DNA of 64,000 nt from Acidobacteriota bacterium (GCA_018268895.1 JAFDVP010000007.1:186001-250000), one strand, 5' to 3'; positions 43,312-51,626 are shown, numbered from the stretch's first letter. Made by a program: numbers and translations. Notes: generated by a model not told the origin, from the letters alone.

Positions 43312-43402
43312 GGATCGACACGGACCGACGCGGATGAAAGCCAATCGCGATCAAGAAGAAAGTCTTTCTCCGCGTGCATCCATGTACCTCCGCGGTCGCT
43401 CC
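43312..43402. repeat. R4 inverted-repeat element
   Basis: cacggaccgacgcggatg ... ctccgcgtgcatccatgtac and ctccgcggtcgc, about 90 bases; compare 4990-5085 and the arm at 1255-1287. Lies between the divergent oxidoreductase operon and the antiporter gene. Confidence 0.4.
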
Positions 43403-43424
43403 TGTCGTTACACTGAAACCAGCA

Positions 43425-44675
43425 ATGAAGATACTGGAACTGTTCAGCATGATGGTCGCCACCGCCGCAGTTTTCGGCTGGATCAGCCGTCGCTGGCTCA
43501 GGCTCCCGCTCACCATCGGAACCATGCTGCTGACGGTCGCTGTCTCGCTGGCGTTGCTGACGGCGAGCCATTTCTATCCTGGCCTCAATGTGTGGGCCGC
43601 TTCGCTGGTCGGCGCCATCGACTTCGAGAACCTCATCCTGCACGGCCTGCTCTCGGTGCTGCTGTTCGCGGGGGCGTTTCTGCTGGACCTGGACGCGCTG
43701 CGCAGGGAGAGCGCCGCCGTCGCGCTGCTCTCGGTCGGCGGCACCGCGGCATCGACCATCGCCACCGCCGCCATCCTCTTCTGGGCGCTTCCGCTGGTGG
43801 GCGTGCCCGCTCCGTGGATCGAGTGCCTGCTCTTCGGCGCGCTGATCTCGCCAACCGACCCGATCGCCGTGCTCGAGATGCTGAAGCGTGTTGGCGTACC
43901 CAGCAATATCCAGGCGCAGCTCGCCGGCGAGTCGCTGTTCAACGACGGCGTAGGCGCGGTCATCTTCCTTGCCCTGCTCGACGCCTCGCGCGGCGCCGCA
44001 CCCACGCCCGCTCACTTCTTTGGCCTGCTGGCCCTCGAGGCCGGTGGCGGACTCGCGCTGGGCGTTGCGCTCGCCTGGGTGACCTCGCAACTGATGCGCT
44101 GGACCGACGCCTACCAGGTGGAGATTCTGCTGACGATCGCGCTGGCCACCGGAGGCTACGCACTGGCCGACCGCTGGCACCTCTCCGCGCCTCTGGCCGC
44201 GGTCGCGGCGGGAATCGCGCTGCGCCGCTTCAACGCCACGCATCCGCACACTACCATTGCGCACCAGAGCATCGACACCTTCTGGGAGGTGATCGACGAG
44301 GTCCAGAACGCGATCCTGTTTGTCCTGCTCGGCTTCGAGATTCTCGCCATCCCCTTCTCGCGCGTGCCTCTGCGGACGGGGGCTCTGGCTGTAGCCACCG
44401 TGACGCTGGTACGGCTGGGAGTGGTCGCGGGATTGATCGCGCTTCTGCGGATTGCACGGCGCGGCTACCGAAGCTCGGTCCGCATCCTGAGCTGGGGCGG
44501 TCTGCGCGGCGGGTTGTCGCTGGCGCTCGCTCTCGCCGTGCCGCACGACCATGGACGCACATGGATCCTGGTGGCGACGTACTCCGTCGTCCTCTTCTCC
44601 ATCGTCGTGCAGGGAGGGTCAATGGATGTGGTTTTGAAGCGGCTTCTATCAGATGCGACCGACCGGCATCGCTGA
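43425..44675 (+). CDS. CPA1 (NhaP/NhaK type) Na+/H+ antiporter
   Basis: 416 residues, about 12 helices. Key motifs: ISPTDPIAVLEM (ion-site Asp), GESLFNDGVGAVIF (paired Asn-Asp), SWGGLRGGLSLALAL (Arg-rich helix). This is the monovalent cation:proton antiporter-1 family in the inner membrane, exporting Na+ (or K+) for pH and salt balance. ATG 43425 is placed just before helix 1; an upstream ATG at 43374 lies partly in repeat sequence. Confidence 0.9.
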   Translation: MKILELFSMMVATAAVFGWISRRWLRLPLTIGTMLLTVAVSLALLTASHFYPGLNVWAASLVGAIDFENLILHGLLSVLLFAGAFLLDLDALRRESAAVALLSVGGTAASTIATAAILFWALPLVGVPAPWIECLLFGALISPTDPIAVLEMLKRVGVPSNIQAQLAGESLFNDGVGAVIFLALLDASRGAAPTPAHFFGLLALEAGGGLALGVALAWVTSQLMRWTDAYQVEILLTIALATGGYALADRWHLSAPLAAVAAGIALRRFNATHPHTTIAHQSIDTFWEVIDEVQNAILFVLLGFEILAIPFSRVPLRTGALAVATVTLVRLGVVAGLIALLRIARRGYRSSVRILSWGGLRGGLSLALALAVPHDHGRTWILVATYSVVLFSIVVQGGSMDVVLKRLLSDATDRHR

Positions 44676-44680
44676 GGAGC

Positions 44681-45298
44681 TTAGCAGTTCTGATACTTCC
44701 AGTTGCGCTGCTTGCCTTCGGCGATCCACTCGACGGCCTGGACGACGCGCTTCTCTTTGGTCTCAACACGTTTGGCTTCGCTGATCCAGTCGGTGTACTC
44801 GCGCTGACAGGAGGGGCTGAAGTCGCTCCAGACTTTTTGTGCGGCTTTGTTCTTCTTTAGAGCGGCGGCAAGTTCGGCGGGAACCTCGGGGGCTGGCTTT
44901 GCGGCCTTGCGCGGGCGCTGCATGGTTTTGGCGCCGTCGTCGATGAGGGCTGCGGCTTGTTTGATGTAGCCGATGAGCACCTTGTTGGGCGGGAGGTCCT
45001 TGACGCTGGTGAGCTTGCCGAGCGAGCCCATGCCGTCGCCGTCGAAGCCATCTTTCTTGAGCTGTTCACGCATGGCGGCGCCGAAGAGGCCGAAGCCGCA
45101 GTGCGCCTTGAAGGCTGCGATGCCACCGAACATCTGTCCCTTGTAGGTAAAGAAGGGCATGGACCACTTGATGCTTTCTTCGATGTCGGGAACAGTCCTG
45201 TGGACGAGCTCGCGGAGGTGCTCGAGAATGGGCTGCGCGAAGGTCGCGGACCGGTTGATGTAGGCGTCAACGCGGGGGTCGAAGTTGCCGGCTCTCAT
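44681..45298 (-). CDS. DUF1801 / YdeI-OmdA domain protein
   Basis: 205 residues from ATG 45298. Residues about 1-110 match DUF1801 (VDAYINRSATFAQPILEHLR, SIKWSMPFFTYKG, FKAHCGFGLFG) and 120-205 the YdeI/OmpD-associated domain (PELAAALKKNKAAQKVWSDF, WISEAKRVETKEKRV). Cytosolic, function unknown. Its 3' end nearly abuts the antiporter gene (convergent). A longer frame upstream is non-conserved and overlaps the next gene. Confidence 0.85.
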   Translation of the reverse strand: MRAGNFDPRVDAYINRSATFAQPILEHLRELVHRTVPDIEESIKWSMPFFTYKGQMFGGIAAFKAHCGFGLFGAAMREQLKKDGFDGDGMGSLGKLTSVKDLPPNKVLIGYIKQAAALIDDGAKTMQRPRKAAKPAPEVPAELAAALKKNKAAQKVWSDFSPSCQREYTDWISEAKRVETKEKRVVQAVEWIAEGKQRNWKYQNC

Positions 45299-45443
45299 GC
45301 GAAGAAGCTTAGCAGCATTTACCAGTGGACTTTGGTGGGTGTTAGAGGTTTCCCCCGAAATAAGATTCTCACGGCCGTTTGTCGAAGCTGCTCTGGCCGT
45401 TCGTCGACCCCGGACCTCGCTCGAATGTCCGCTTCTGTGTTGG

Positions 45444-46250
45444 TTAGGGGATGGGTTCGACGGTGGCCTGGATCTCGATGCGGCGGGTGGTTCCGGAGAT
45501 GTCGAGGGAGCCGATGGTGAGAGGCTTGCCGGGGGTGAGGATGGCGCTGCCTTCGAAAACAGACTGGCGGAGGACGGGGTCCTGGAGTGCGGCGGCGACA
45601 GAACGGTCTTCGAGAACGCTCGACTGGCCGACCTTGGTCTTGAGCCGGAGAGAGTTGAGGGAGTCGTCGAGGGTGGCTTCAAAGTCCATGCCCACGTCGA
45701 GGTAGGTGACCTGCTGGTTGGTGGTGGAGGTTTTGTCGACATATGCGCCGGTATAGATAGGGACTTTGTTGCCCTGCTTGAGGACGGCACGCTGGCCGGG
45801 GACGAGGACCATGCTGTAGTGCTGGTCGCCGATGCGTTTGGAGCCATCGAGGTCGATGAGGGTGTAGGTGAGGCGGTAGGTCTTGGATGGTTTATCGAGT
45901 TCGGTAATGATCCTTTGGGCCAGGGCGATCTGGTCGTCGGGGCCGGCGATGAGGATAGTGTTGCTCGAAGGAGATAGTGTGACCTTCACGCGCGGATCGA
46001 CGATGTTACGGATACTGACGAGGATCTCATTCTGCATCTGCTGAGTGGTGGTGCTGGAGAGATGAAAGATGTGTACAGACGTGTAGGACATTGGTCCTGT
46101 ATATGGGTGAGGCTGGCCGGTGGGAGGAGGTGGCGTTGTCTGTGCTGCGGCGGCCGGAGAGCCTGACGACTCTGGGGTCTGCGCAGAAGCGGCGAACGTA
46201 GAGGCGAGGGCGAGAGTTGCGAGCAGACGAAGTGTGCGGGCGGGTGTCAT
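45444..46250 (-). CDS. Secretin N-domain-like exported protein
   Basis: 268 residues. Signal peptide 1-23, Pro/Ala linker, then residues about 55-118 with the N1-type KH-like fold of secretins: VHIFHLSSTTTQQMQNEILV ... VTLSPSSNTILIAGPDDQIA and AQRIITELDKPS. The remainder is beta-rich (DVGMDFEATLDDSLNSLRLK). No secretin beta-barrel domain is present, so it is not a complete secretin. Start ATG overlaps the anti-sigma-like stop by four bases. Probably a periplasmic partner of the sigma/anti-sigma pair; function unknown. Confidence 0.65.
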   Translation of the reverse strand: MTPARTLRLLATLALASTFAASAQTPESSGSPAAAAQTTPPPPTGQPHPYTGPMSYTSVHIFHLSSTTTQQMQNEILVSIRNIVDPRVKVTLSPSSNTILIAGPDDQIALAQRIITELDKPSKTYRLTYTLIDLDGSKRIGDQHYSMVLVPGQRAVLKQGNKVPIYTGAYVDKTSTTNQQVTYLDVGMDFEATLDDSLNSLRLKTKVGQSSVLEDRSVAAALQDPVLRQSVFEGSAILTPGKPLTIGSLDISGTTRRIEIQATVEPIP

Positions 46251-46891
46251 TCACTTTCTCCGGTGAGAATCTCTGGTGGTGTAAAGAAGGCCTGAAAATC
46301 TGCGGCTTCCTTCTGTTCTTTAGCGGCAGTATGTTCGTTGCTGATCTGTGCGAGGTCTTCGGTGCGACCGTGGCTGGTGTAGCGAAGGAGGATGCGCTCC
46401 TGGTCGGTGATAGGGATGGGAGGGGCGGGGTGGCTTAGCTGTGCGTCTTCGGCTGGTTCTGTTGCTTCAGCGGGTTGTGGTTGTGTCAGCTTTACATTTG
46501 CGTGTGCTGTTGTGGTGCTGTGTGGTGTGGTGTGGATGATTGTGGTGACGGGTTGTGCCGGTGCGGGAGTGGTGTGAGTGGTGGTTGCTGTCGTTGGCGA
46601 AGTTGTGCGGCGGTGTGAGGTGAAGGTGAAGATGGCGGCGATGACCAGTGCGGCGATGGCTGCAGCTGTCCATTGGACGAGGGCGGCGGTGCGAGCATTT
46701 CGAAATGCTGGGATTCCTCGGCTGTGCGATTTCGTCGCTTCGCTCGGAATGACACTCTTTGATAAGGAGTGCGCTTCGAGAATGTTGAGAATACGGCGGT
46801 CCATGCCGGTGGGGGGCGTGGCGTCGCGGAGGGCGTTGAGGACGCAGTCGATCTGATGGTCGTTTCGGTCTGGGCTCTGAGTTGGATTCAT
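46247..46891 (-). CDS. Anti-sigma-factor-like membrane protein with an embedded R1 repeat
   Basis: 214 residues, four-base overlaps at both ends. Residues about 1-45 are helical and could bind sigma; 47-66 (VIPSEATKSHSRGIPAFRN) are the translated R1 repeat; 69-91 the single transmembrane helix; the rest is a Thr/Pro/His-rich extracytoplasmic tail ending in an acidic helical region. Gene order sigma then single-pass protein is that of ECF/anti-sigma pairs, but no zinc HxxxCxxC motif is visible, so the call rests on context. Confidence 0.6.
   Translation of the reverse strand: MNPTQSPDRNDHQIDCVLNALRDATPPTGMDRRILNILEAHSLSKSVIPSEATKSHSRGIPAFRNARTAALVQWTAAAIAALVIAAIFTFTSHRRTTSPTTATTTHTTPAPAQPVTTIIHTTPHSTTTAHANVKLTQPQPAEATEPAEDAQLSHPAPPIPITDQERILLRYTSHGRTEDLAQISNEHTAAKEQKEAADFQAFFTPPEILTGESE
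46694..46754. repeat. R1 repeat inside the anti-sigma-like coding sequence
   Basis: agcatttcgaaatgct (perfect 16-base palindrome) followed by gggattcctcggctgtgcga and ttcgcttcgctcggaatgaca, the R1 arm in reverse orientation. It is read in frame as VIPSEATKSHSRGIPAFRN. Confidence 0.8.
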
Positions 46892-47442
46892 CGGTAGCCT
46901 GCTTTCTCGAGCCGTTCGCGGAGGCGTGTGCGTGCGCGGAAGAGGACGGAGCGCACGGCGGCCTCGGAGCGGCCGGTGATGGAGGCGATCTCTGCGGTTT
47001 CGAGTTCTTCGAGGGAGGAGAGCAGGAGGACCTGGCGTTCGAGCGCGGGGAGGCGTTCTATCTCGCGGAGGACGGTCTGCATGTGGCGTGCGTCTTCGAG
47101 GGCGCGGTCGGCTGGTGTACCGGGGGCGATGAGGGAGTCGACGAACTCAGAGCCGGCGGGGCGCGACTTGCGGCGGCGGAGGCGGTCGAGCGCGAGGTTC
47201 CAGGCGATGCGGACGAGCCAGGTGCGCTGGTCGCGGATGGCAGGCAGAGCGGCGGGGCGCTGGAGGACGCGGAGGAAGGTGTCCTGCACGACGTCTTCTG
47301 CATCGTCGTGGGAGTGAAGCAGCGAGTAGGCGACGCGGAAGAGCAGCGCGGAGTGCGTCTCGACGAGAGCGGCCAGGTCGATCTCCGACTCGGCGCTCTG
47401 AAGGGACGACAACAAGACCAGGCTTTCCTCGAACGATGCCAT
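46888..47442 (-). CDS. ECF RNA polymerase sigma factor
   Basis: 184 residues. Region 2 at about 25-92 (LFRVAYSLLHSHDDAEDVVQ, DTFLRVL, RTWLVRIAWNLALDRLRRRK) and region 4 at about 125-180 (LREIERLPALERQVLLLSSL, AEIASITGRSEAAVRSVLFR). A group-4 sigma that recruits RNA polymerase to its own regulon. The stop overlaps the next start by four bases, so it leads a three-gene coupled operon with the anti-sigma-like and secretin-N-like genes. Confidence 0.93.
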   Translation of the reverse strand: MASFEESLVLLSSLQSAESEIDLAALVETHSALLFRVAYSLLHSHDDAEDVVQDTFLRVLQRPAALPAIRDQRTWLVRIAWNLALDRLRRRKSRPAGSEFVDSLIAPGTPADRALEDARHMQTVLREIERLPALERQVLLLSSLEELETAEIASITGRSEAAVRSVLFRARTRLRERLEKAGYR

Positions 47443-47515
47443 AAGTGTTCTTCTACCGTGACAGACGCATGAAGGGGAACTCCGTTCGGATTTTTTGGGG
47501 TATCGAATAGACTGC

Positions 47516-47560
47516 CGGGTACCCCGTCCTTCATGGCCTCATCGTGAAAGGTGGGAGGAA
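47516..47560. repeat. R2 palindromic repeat copy
   Basis: gggtaccccgtccttcatgg, cctcatcgtgaaaggtggga; diverged R2 core between the cNMP-DUF1003 and sigma genes. Confidence 0.55.
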
Positions 47561-47566
47561 CAGAAC

Positions 47567-48397
47567 TTATCGCGCGGCGCGAACCATGTCCTCCACATCC
47601 GCAATCTTGTCCACGATCAGGTTCAGCTTCGACGACAACGCCTGAATCTCGGCCTCCGCCCGGCGATTTACGTCGAAGTCAAGCTCGCTGCGGAGACGGT
47701 CCTTCGTGTCCTGGCGGTTCTGGCTCATCATGATCACTGGGGCCTGGATCGCTGCCAGCATCGACAGGAACAGGTTCAGCAGAATAAATGGGTACGGGTC
47801 CCACGTATGCTTCTTCGCGAAGATGTTGATGCTCGTGTAGACGATCAACACCCCGAGGAACGACAGGATGAAATTCCAGGAGCCTCCAAACCGCGCCACG
47901 GTGTCGGCGATGCGCTCGCCAAAGCTCGCGTCTTCATCGATCATCACGTTCGCGTTGCGGTTCGCGCGCAACTGAATCAGCTTCTGCGAAGCATGAAACT
48001 GCCGCCCCAGTACCGTCAGCATGTCGAGCCCCGCCATCGGCTTGCGCTTCAGCAGCTCGGCGATGTCGTGGCGGTCCAGCTCCAGGCACACCGCCTCCTC
48101 CATCGCCATTGCGGCCGACTGGTGCGGCGTCCCATCCAGCATCGACGCAAAACCGAAGAACCCGCCATGCGGAGGCTCTTCGATCAGCACCTCCTGCTGG
48201 TCTTCGTCCACCGTCGTCACGCGCACCTTACCCGACATCATGATGTAGGCACGGCTTCCCGGATCGCCGATCTTGAATATCCTTTGCCGCGCCGCGAAGT
48301 GCTTGATGTCGACCTGCGCGGCAAGCACGGCAAGCTCTTCCTCATCCAGCAGCTCAAACAGCGGAACATGTCTCAACTCTTCAGGTGCGCAGGGCAT
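47567..48397 (-). CDS. Cyclic-nucleotide-binding domain fused to DUF1003 membrane domain
   Basis: 276 residues. Residues about 12-125 are a cNMP/CRP-like beta-barrel (RIFKIGDPGSRAYIMMSGKV, EVLIEEPPHGGFFGFASML, MAMEEAVCLELDR) and about 150-250 a DUF1003 module with two helices (WNFILSFLGVLIVYTSINIF, YPFILLNLFLSMLAAIQAPV) and a cytoplasmic coiled coil after it. The phosphate-binding cassette lacks the clear Arg-Ser-Ala pattern, so ligand identity is doubtful. A candidate signalling membrane protein. Confidence 0.85.
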   Translation of the reverse strand: MPCAPEELRHVPLFELLDEEELAVLAAQVDIKHFAARQRIFKIGDPGSRAYIMMSGKVRVTTVDEDQQEVLIEEPPHGGFFGFASMLDGTPHQSAAMAMEEAVCLELDRHDIAELLKRKPMAGLDMLTVLGRQFHASQKLIQLRANRNANVMIDEDASFGERIADTVARFGGSWNFILSFLGVLIVYTSINIFAKKHTWDPYPFILLNLFLSMLAAIQAPVIMMSQNRQDTKDRLRSELDFDVNRRAEAEIQALSSKLNLIVDKIADVEDMVRAAR

Positions 48398-48529
48398 AAT
48401 GCAGGTCTCTCTTTCGCTCTCTCGAAGACACTTGAACCATGTGCACGAGAGGAAATCTTCCTATGCGAGTCGAAGATTAGCAGAGACGCCTTCATTGACG
48501 CCTCTCAATCTCTCGGGAAAAGCCACCAG

Positions 48530-48600
48530 CCGGGTGCCCCATAGCTGGGCCTCATCGCCAGACGTGGGTTCATTCGCGCAAAGCGCGAACCTATCCCACC
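48530..48600. repeat. R2 repeat (two-hairpin form)
   Basis: gggtgccccatagctgggcc, tcatcgccagacgtgggttc and attcgcgcaaagcgcgaacc; matches 8031, 33692 and 62216. Confidence 0.8.
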
Positions 48601-48641
48601 ATGAACAATTCGCCAAAGACGACGTATGCTACTTCAAAGCC

Positions 48642-49922
48642 ATGCGAACCCTCGCCGCCGCGCTTCTGCTCACCGCCGCCACCGCCGCCCACGCCGCCGG
48701 ACCCACCATCCGCCGCATCGACGGCTCGAAGATCTCCATCCCCGAGGCCGACGCTCTCGCCCGCCGCGTGCTCAGCGAAAACCACATCACCGGAGCGCAG
48801 ATCGCCATCGTCAACGACGGCCAGCTTGCCTGGATCTCCGCCTACGGATATGCCGACCTTGATCGCCGCCTGCGCATGACACCCGAGACTCCCACCTGGG
48901 CCGCCTCCATCACCAAGCCCGTCTTCGCCACCTACGTGATGCAGCTAGCCGAGCAGGGCGTCATCAACCTCGACACGCCTCTCGCGCAGCTTCTGCCGCG
49001 ACCGCTGGACACCTATCCCGCCTACAAGGACTCGGCATCGGAGCTCGTCCGCGACCCGCGCTTCGCCACCGTCACGCCGCGCATGCTGCTCTCGCACAGC
49101 TCGGGCCTCGCCAACTTCGCTATGGTCGAGCCCGACAAGAAGATGCACCTGCACTTCGCTCCCGGCACGGGTTACGCCTACTCCGGCGAAGGACTCAACC
49201 TGCTCCAGCTCGCCATTGAGCAGATCATGCAGAAGCCCCTCGAATACCTGATGAAGACAGCGATCTTCGACCCACTCAACATGACGCGCAGCTTCATGGT
49301 CTGGAACAACACCGTCTTCAACTACGCGGCCGCCGACCGCTACGACATGAACGAGAAGTTCATCTCGCACACGCAGCGCGACCACGCCCGCGCCGCCGGA
49401 TCGCTCGTCACCACGGCCAACGATCTCGCCATCTTCGTCACCAACCTCTTCAGCAAACCGAAGACCGGCACCGCGCTGCGCATCACGCGCGACCTTACGG
49501 GCATGGCGGCGCAGAATAACAACGACGCGCCCGCCACACCGGCGCTGCTCAAACCCGAGAGCTTCAAGACCATGCTCACGCCCGTCATCCAGATCGACAC
49601 CGAGCGCCAGTTCCCGACCTTCGACGAACCAAAGGGAACCGAAGCGCCTGCCGTCGGCCTCGCCTACGGCCTGGGCTGGGGTCTGCTCACCAAAACGAAG
49701 TTCGGCCCCGCCTTCTTCAAAGAAGGACACGGCGACGGCGCGCAGAACTACGTGATCTGCTTCACCAGACACAAGGACTGCATGATCATCCTCACCAACT
49801 CCGACAACGGCGAGCTCGCCTTCCAGCCGCTGCTCGAAGGCATCTTCGGAGATACCGTCACCCCATGGAAGTGGGAGAGCTATGACCGCGAATCGATCCT
49901 GGCTTCACGGGAGAAGAAATAG
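48642..49922 (+). CDS. Secreted serine hydrolase, beta-lactamase (class C) fold
   Basis: 426 residues from ATG 48642; signal peptide 1-18 (cleavage after AHA). SxxK motif S89-I-T-K92 (AASITKPVFA), second motif Y180-S-G (GYAYSGEGLN), third region EGHGDGAQN in place of KTG. The pattern fits the beta-lactamase-related/penicillin-binding esterase superfamily, periplasmic or lipoprotein-free secreted. Whether it hydrolyses beta-lactams, esters or D-peptides cannot be read from the sequence. Upstream in-frame sequence passes through the R2 repeat and is not part of the gene. Confidence 0.88.
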   Translation: MRTLAAALLLTAATAAHAAGPTIRRIDGSKISIPEADALARRVLSENHITGAQIAIVNDGQLAWISAYGYADLDRRLRMTPETPTWAASITKPVFATYVMQLAEQGVINLDTPLAQLLPRPLDTYPAYKDSASELVRDPRFATVTPRMLLSHSSGLANFAMVEPDKKMHLHFAPGTGYAYSGEGLNLLQLAIEQIMQKPLEYLMKTAIFDPLNMTRSFMVWNNTVFNYAAADRYDMNEKFISHTQRDHARAAGSLVTTANDLAIFVTNLFSKPKTGTALRITRDLTGMAAQNNNDAPATPALLKPESFKTMLTPVIQIDTERQFPTFDEPKGTEAPAVGLAYGLGWGLLTKTKFGPAFFKEGHGDGAQNYVICFTRHKDCMIILTNSDNGELAFQPLLEGIFGDTVTPWKWESYDRESILASREKK

Positions 49923-49947
49923 GAGAAAGGGTTTACCCCATAAAGTT

Positions 49948-50063
49948 GTCACCCTGAGCGAGCCGAAGGCGAGTCGAAGGACCTGTATTTTGCCTTCTCC
50001 GGCAACAGTTCAGGAAGAAAATGCAGGTCCTTCGACTCCGCTGCGCTCCGCTCAGGATGACAA
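49948..50063. repeat. R1 palindromic repeat, two-armed copy
   Basis: gtcaccctgagcgagccgaa ... gtcgaaggacctg and caggtccttcgactccgctg ... gctcaggatgacaa; lies directly before the Nudix gene and is open in the Nudix frame. Confidence 0.85.
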
Positions 50064-50085
50064 CCAAAGGGAACGTATAGATTGT

Positions 50086-50604
50086 TTGCTCAAGAAGGCA
50101 CTAACAAGTCAGATCAAACGTAGGAGAAGATCGCTGCCACTACCCAGGCAATCCGCAGGCCTCATGATGTACCGCCGCACTCCCACGCTCGAGGTCTTCC
50201 TCGTGCACCCCGGCGGGCCCCTCTGGGCGAAGAAGGACCTCGCCGCGTGGACCATCCCCAAAGGCGAGTACACCGGCGACGAAGAACCACTCGCCGCCGC
50301 CATCCGCGAGTTCGCCGAAGAGACCGGCTTCATCGCTCCCGCCGCCCCACACCCTTACATCGACCTCGGCACCATCACGCAGCCTAACGGCAAGCTCGTC
50401 CGCGCCTGGGCCTTTGAGGGCGACTGCGACCCCGGCAGCCTCGTCTCCAACACCTGCACCATCGAGTGGCCGCCACGCACCGGCCGCGCCCTCACCATCC
50501 CTGAGGTCGACCGCGGCGCCTGGTTCACCCTCGTCAACGCCAGCGACCGCATCTTCAAAGGCCAGCAGCCTCTGCTCGAGCGGCTTGCGCAGACGCTCGT
50601 ATAA
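50086..50604 (+). CDS. Nudix hydrolase
   Basis: The Nudix box is complete: G-x5-E-x7-REFAEETGF (GEYTGDEEPLAAAIREFAEE), in a context QSAGLMMYRRTPTLEVFLVH plus WTIPKGEY. The first strand begins before the ATG pair at 50164, so the true start lies upstream: TTG 50086 (used here) or CTG 50134, which has aggaga six bases before it. Further upstream the frame is only the translated R1 repeat. It hydrolyses a nucleoside diphosphate linked to X; substrate unknown. The C-terminal PEVDRGAWFTL is usual. Confidence 0.85.
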   Translation: MLKKALTSQIKRRRRSLPLPRQSAGLMMYRRTPTLEVFLVHPGGPLWAKKDLAAWTIPKGEYTGDEEPLAAAIREFAEETGFIAPAAPHPYIDLGTITQPNGKLVRAWAFEGDCDPGSLVSNTCTIEWPPRTGRALTIPEVDRGAWFTLVNASDRIFKGQQPLLERLAQTLV

Positions 50605-50605
50605 A

Positions 50606-50635
50606 GCAAAAAGCCCGGCAACGTTCGAGTTGCTG
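50606..50635 (-). terminator. Possible terminator after the band-7 gene
   Basis: Minus-strand gcaac-tcgaac-gttgc followed by cgggctttttgc; short stem but a T-run, about 40 bases after the band-7 stop. Confidence 0.4.
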
Positions 50636-50675
50636 TCACAAAGCCTGCTGTTGAAGTTAGGGTTACCCCCACAGC

Positions 50676-51626
50676 TTAGCTCGATGGTGGAGCCGGGACC
50701 TGCTGCGCGCGTGCAGGTGGCGCCACTGCCGCTCCGCGCAACCCGGCGAGGATCTGCGTCAGGTAGTCGTTCGCCGCGCCGGGATTGCTGGGCAGAAACA
50801 GCGTGTTGCTCCCGGCCCGCGCGCCGACCTCCTTCAGCGTGTCGAAGTACTGCGTCACCATCACCAGCGCCATCACGTCTTCGGCGGTCGTTCCCGGCAC
50901 GGCGTCGCGGAAGTGCTCGATCGAGGCCCTGAGCCCGTCGATGATCGCCTGCCGCTCGGCAGCGATGCCCTGCCCTTGCAGCGCCTTCGACGCGGCTTCA
51001 GCCTCGGCCTGCTTCACCTTAAGGATCTTGTCGGCCTCGCCGCGCGCCTGTGCCGCGACCTGCGCGCGCTGGGCGGCGTTGATGTCGTTCATCGCCGTCT
51101 TCACCTTCACGTCGGGGATGATGTCAGTCACCAGCGCGGTAAGAATGTTGAAGCCGAAGCCGGACATGATCGAGTCGAGCTCCGTCTTCACGGCGACCGA
51201 GATGCCGGACTGCTGCTCGAAGGTCTCGTCGAGCGTGAGCTTGGGGACGTGTCCGAGGATCGAGTTGAAGACGAAGCTCTCAATCTGCTTCTGCGGGGCT
51301 GATAACTTGTAGAACGCATCGAAGATGCGGTCTTCGAGCACCTGGTATTGCACGCTCACCGGAATCTGCACGAAGACGTTGTCATGCGTCTTGGTCTCGA
51401 CGGAGAACTGCGCCTGCTTCACCTGAAGGTCGACGATGAAGGCGCGCTCGGCGAAGGGAATCAGCACATGCAGGCCGGGCCGCACGATGCGGTTGAACTT
51501 GCCGAAGCGTTCGACCACGCCCGCCGTGTAGGTGCGCACGGTGAACAGCGTCTTGAGCACCGCAACCAGGACGATGACGCCGACGATGAAGAGAAGCACC
51601 AGCAGAAATGTATTCAGGACGTCCAT
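50676..51626 (-). CDS. SPFH/band-7 (stomatin-like) membrane protein
   Basis: 316 residues from ATG 51626 (gagg just upstream). One N-terminal helix (about 3-25, LNTFLLVLLFIVGVIVLVAV), then the SPFH domain TYTAGVVERFGKFNRIVRPG ... FAERAFIVDLQVKQ and a long helical part (AAQRAQVAAQARGEADKILK). Oligomeric scaffold of membrane microdomains; stomatin types usually pair with a NfeD protease, absent here. Located downstream of the TonB gene, 80 bp apart, same strand. Confidence 0.9.
   Translation of the reverse strand: MDVLNTFLLVLLFIVGVIVLVAVLKTLFTVRTYTAGVVERFGKFNRIVRPGLHVLIPFAERAFIVDLQVKQAQFSVETKTHDNVFVQIPVSVQYQVLEDRIFDAFYKLSAPQKQIESFVFNSILGHVPKLTLDETFEQQSGISVAVKTELDSIMSGFGFNILTALVTDIIPDVKVKTAMNDINAAQRAQVAAQARGEADKILKVKQAEAEAASKALQGQGIAAERQAIIDGLRASIEHFRDAVPGTTAEDVMALVMVTQYFDTLKEVGARAGSNTLFLPSNPGAANDYLTQILAGLRGAAVAPPARAQQVPAPPSS

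Noticed and set aside
43334..44860. 508-codon plus-strand ORF overlapping the CPA1 antiporter in another frame
   Set aside because: Arg/Ala-rich translation without motifs; the antiporter frame has all family motifs.
45299..45847. N-terminal extension of the DUF1801/YdeI gene
   Set aside because: Ser/Pro-rich translation overlapping the secretin-N gene in another frame; conserved domain starts at 45298.
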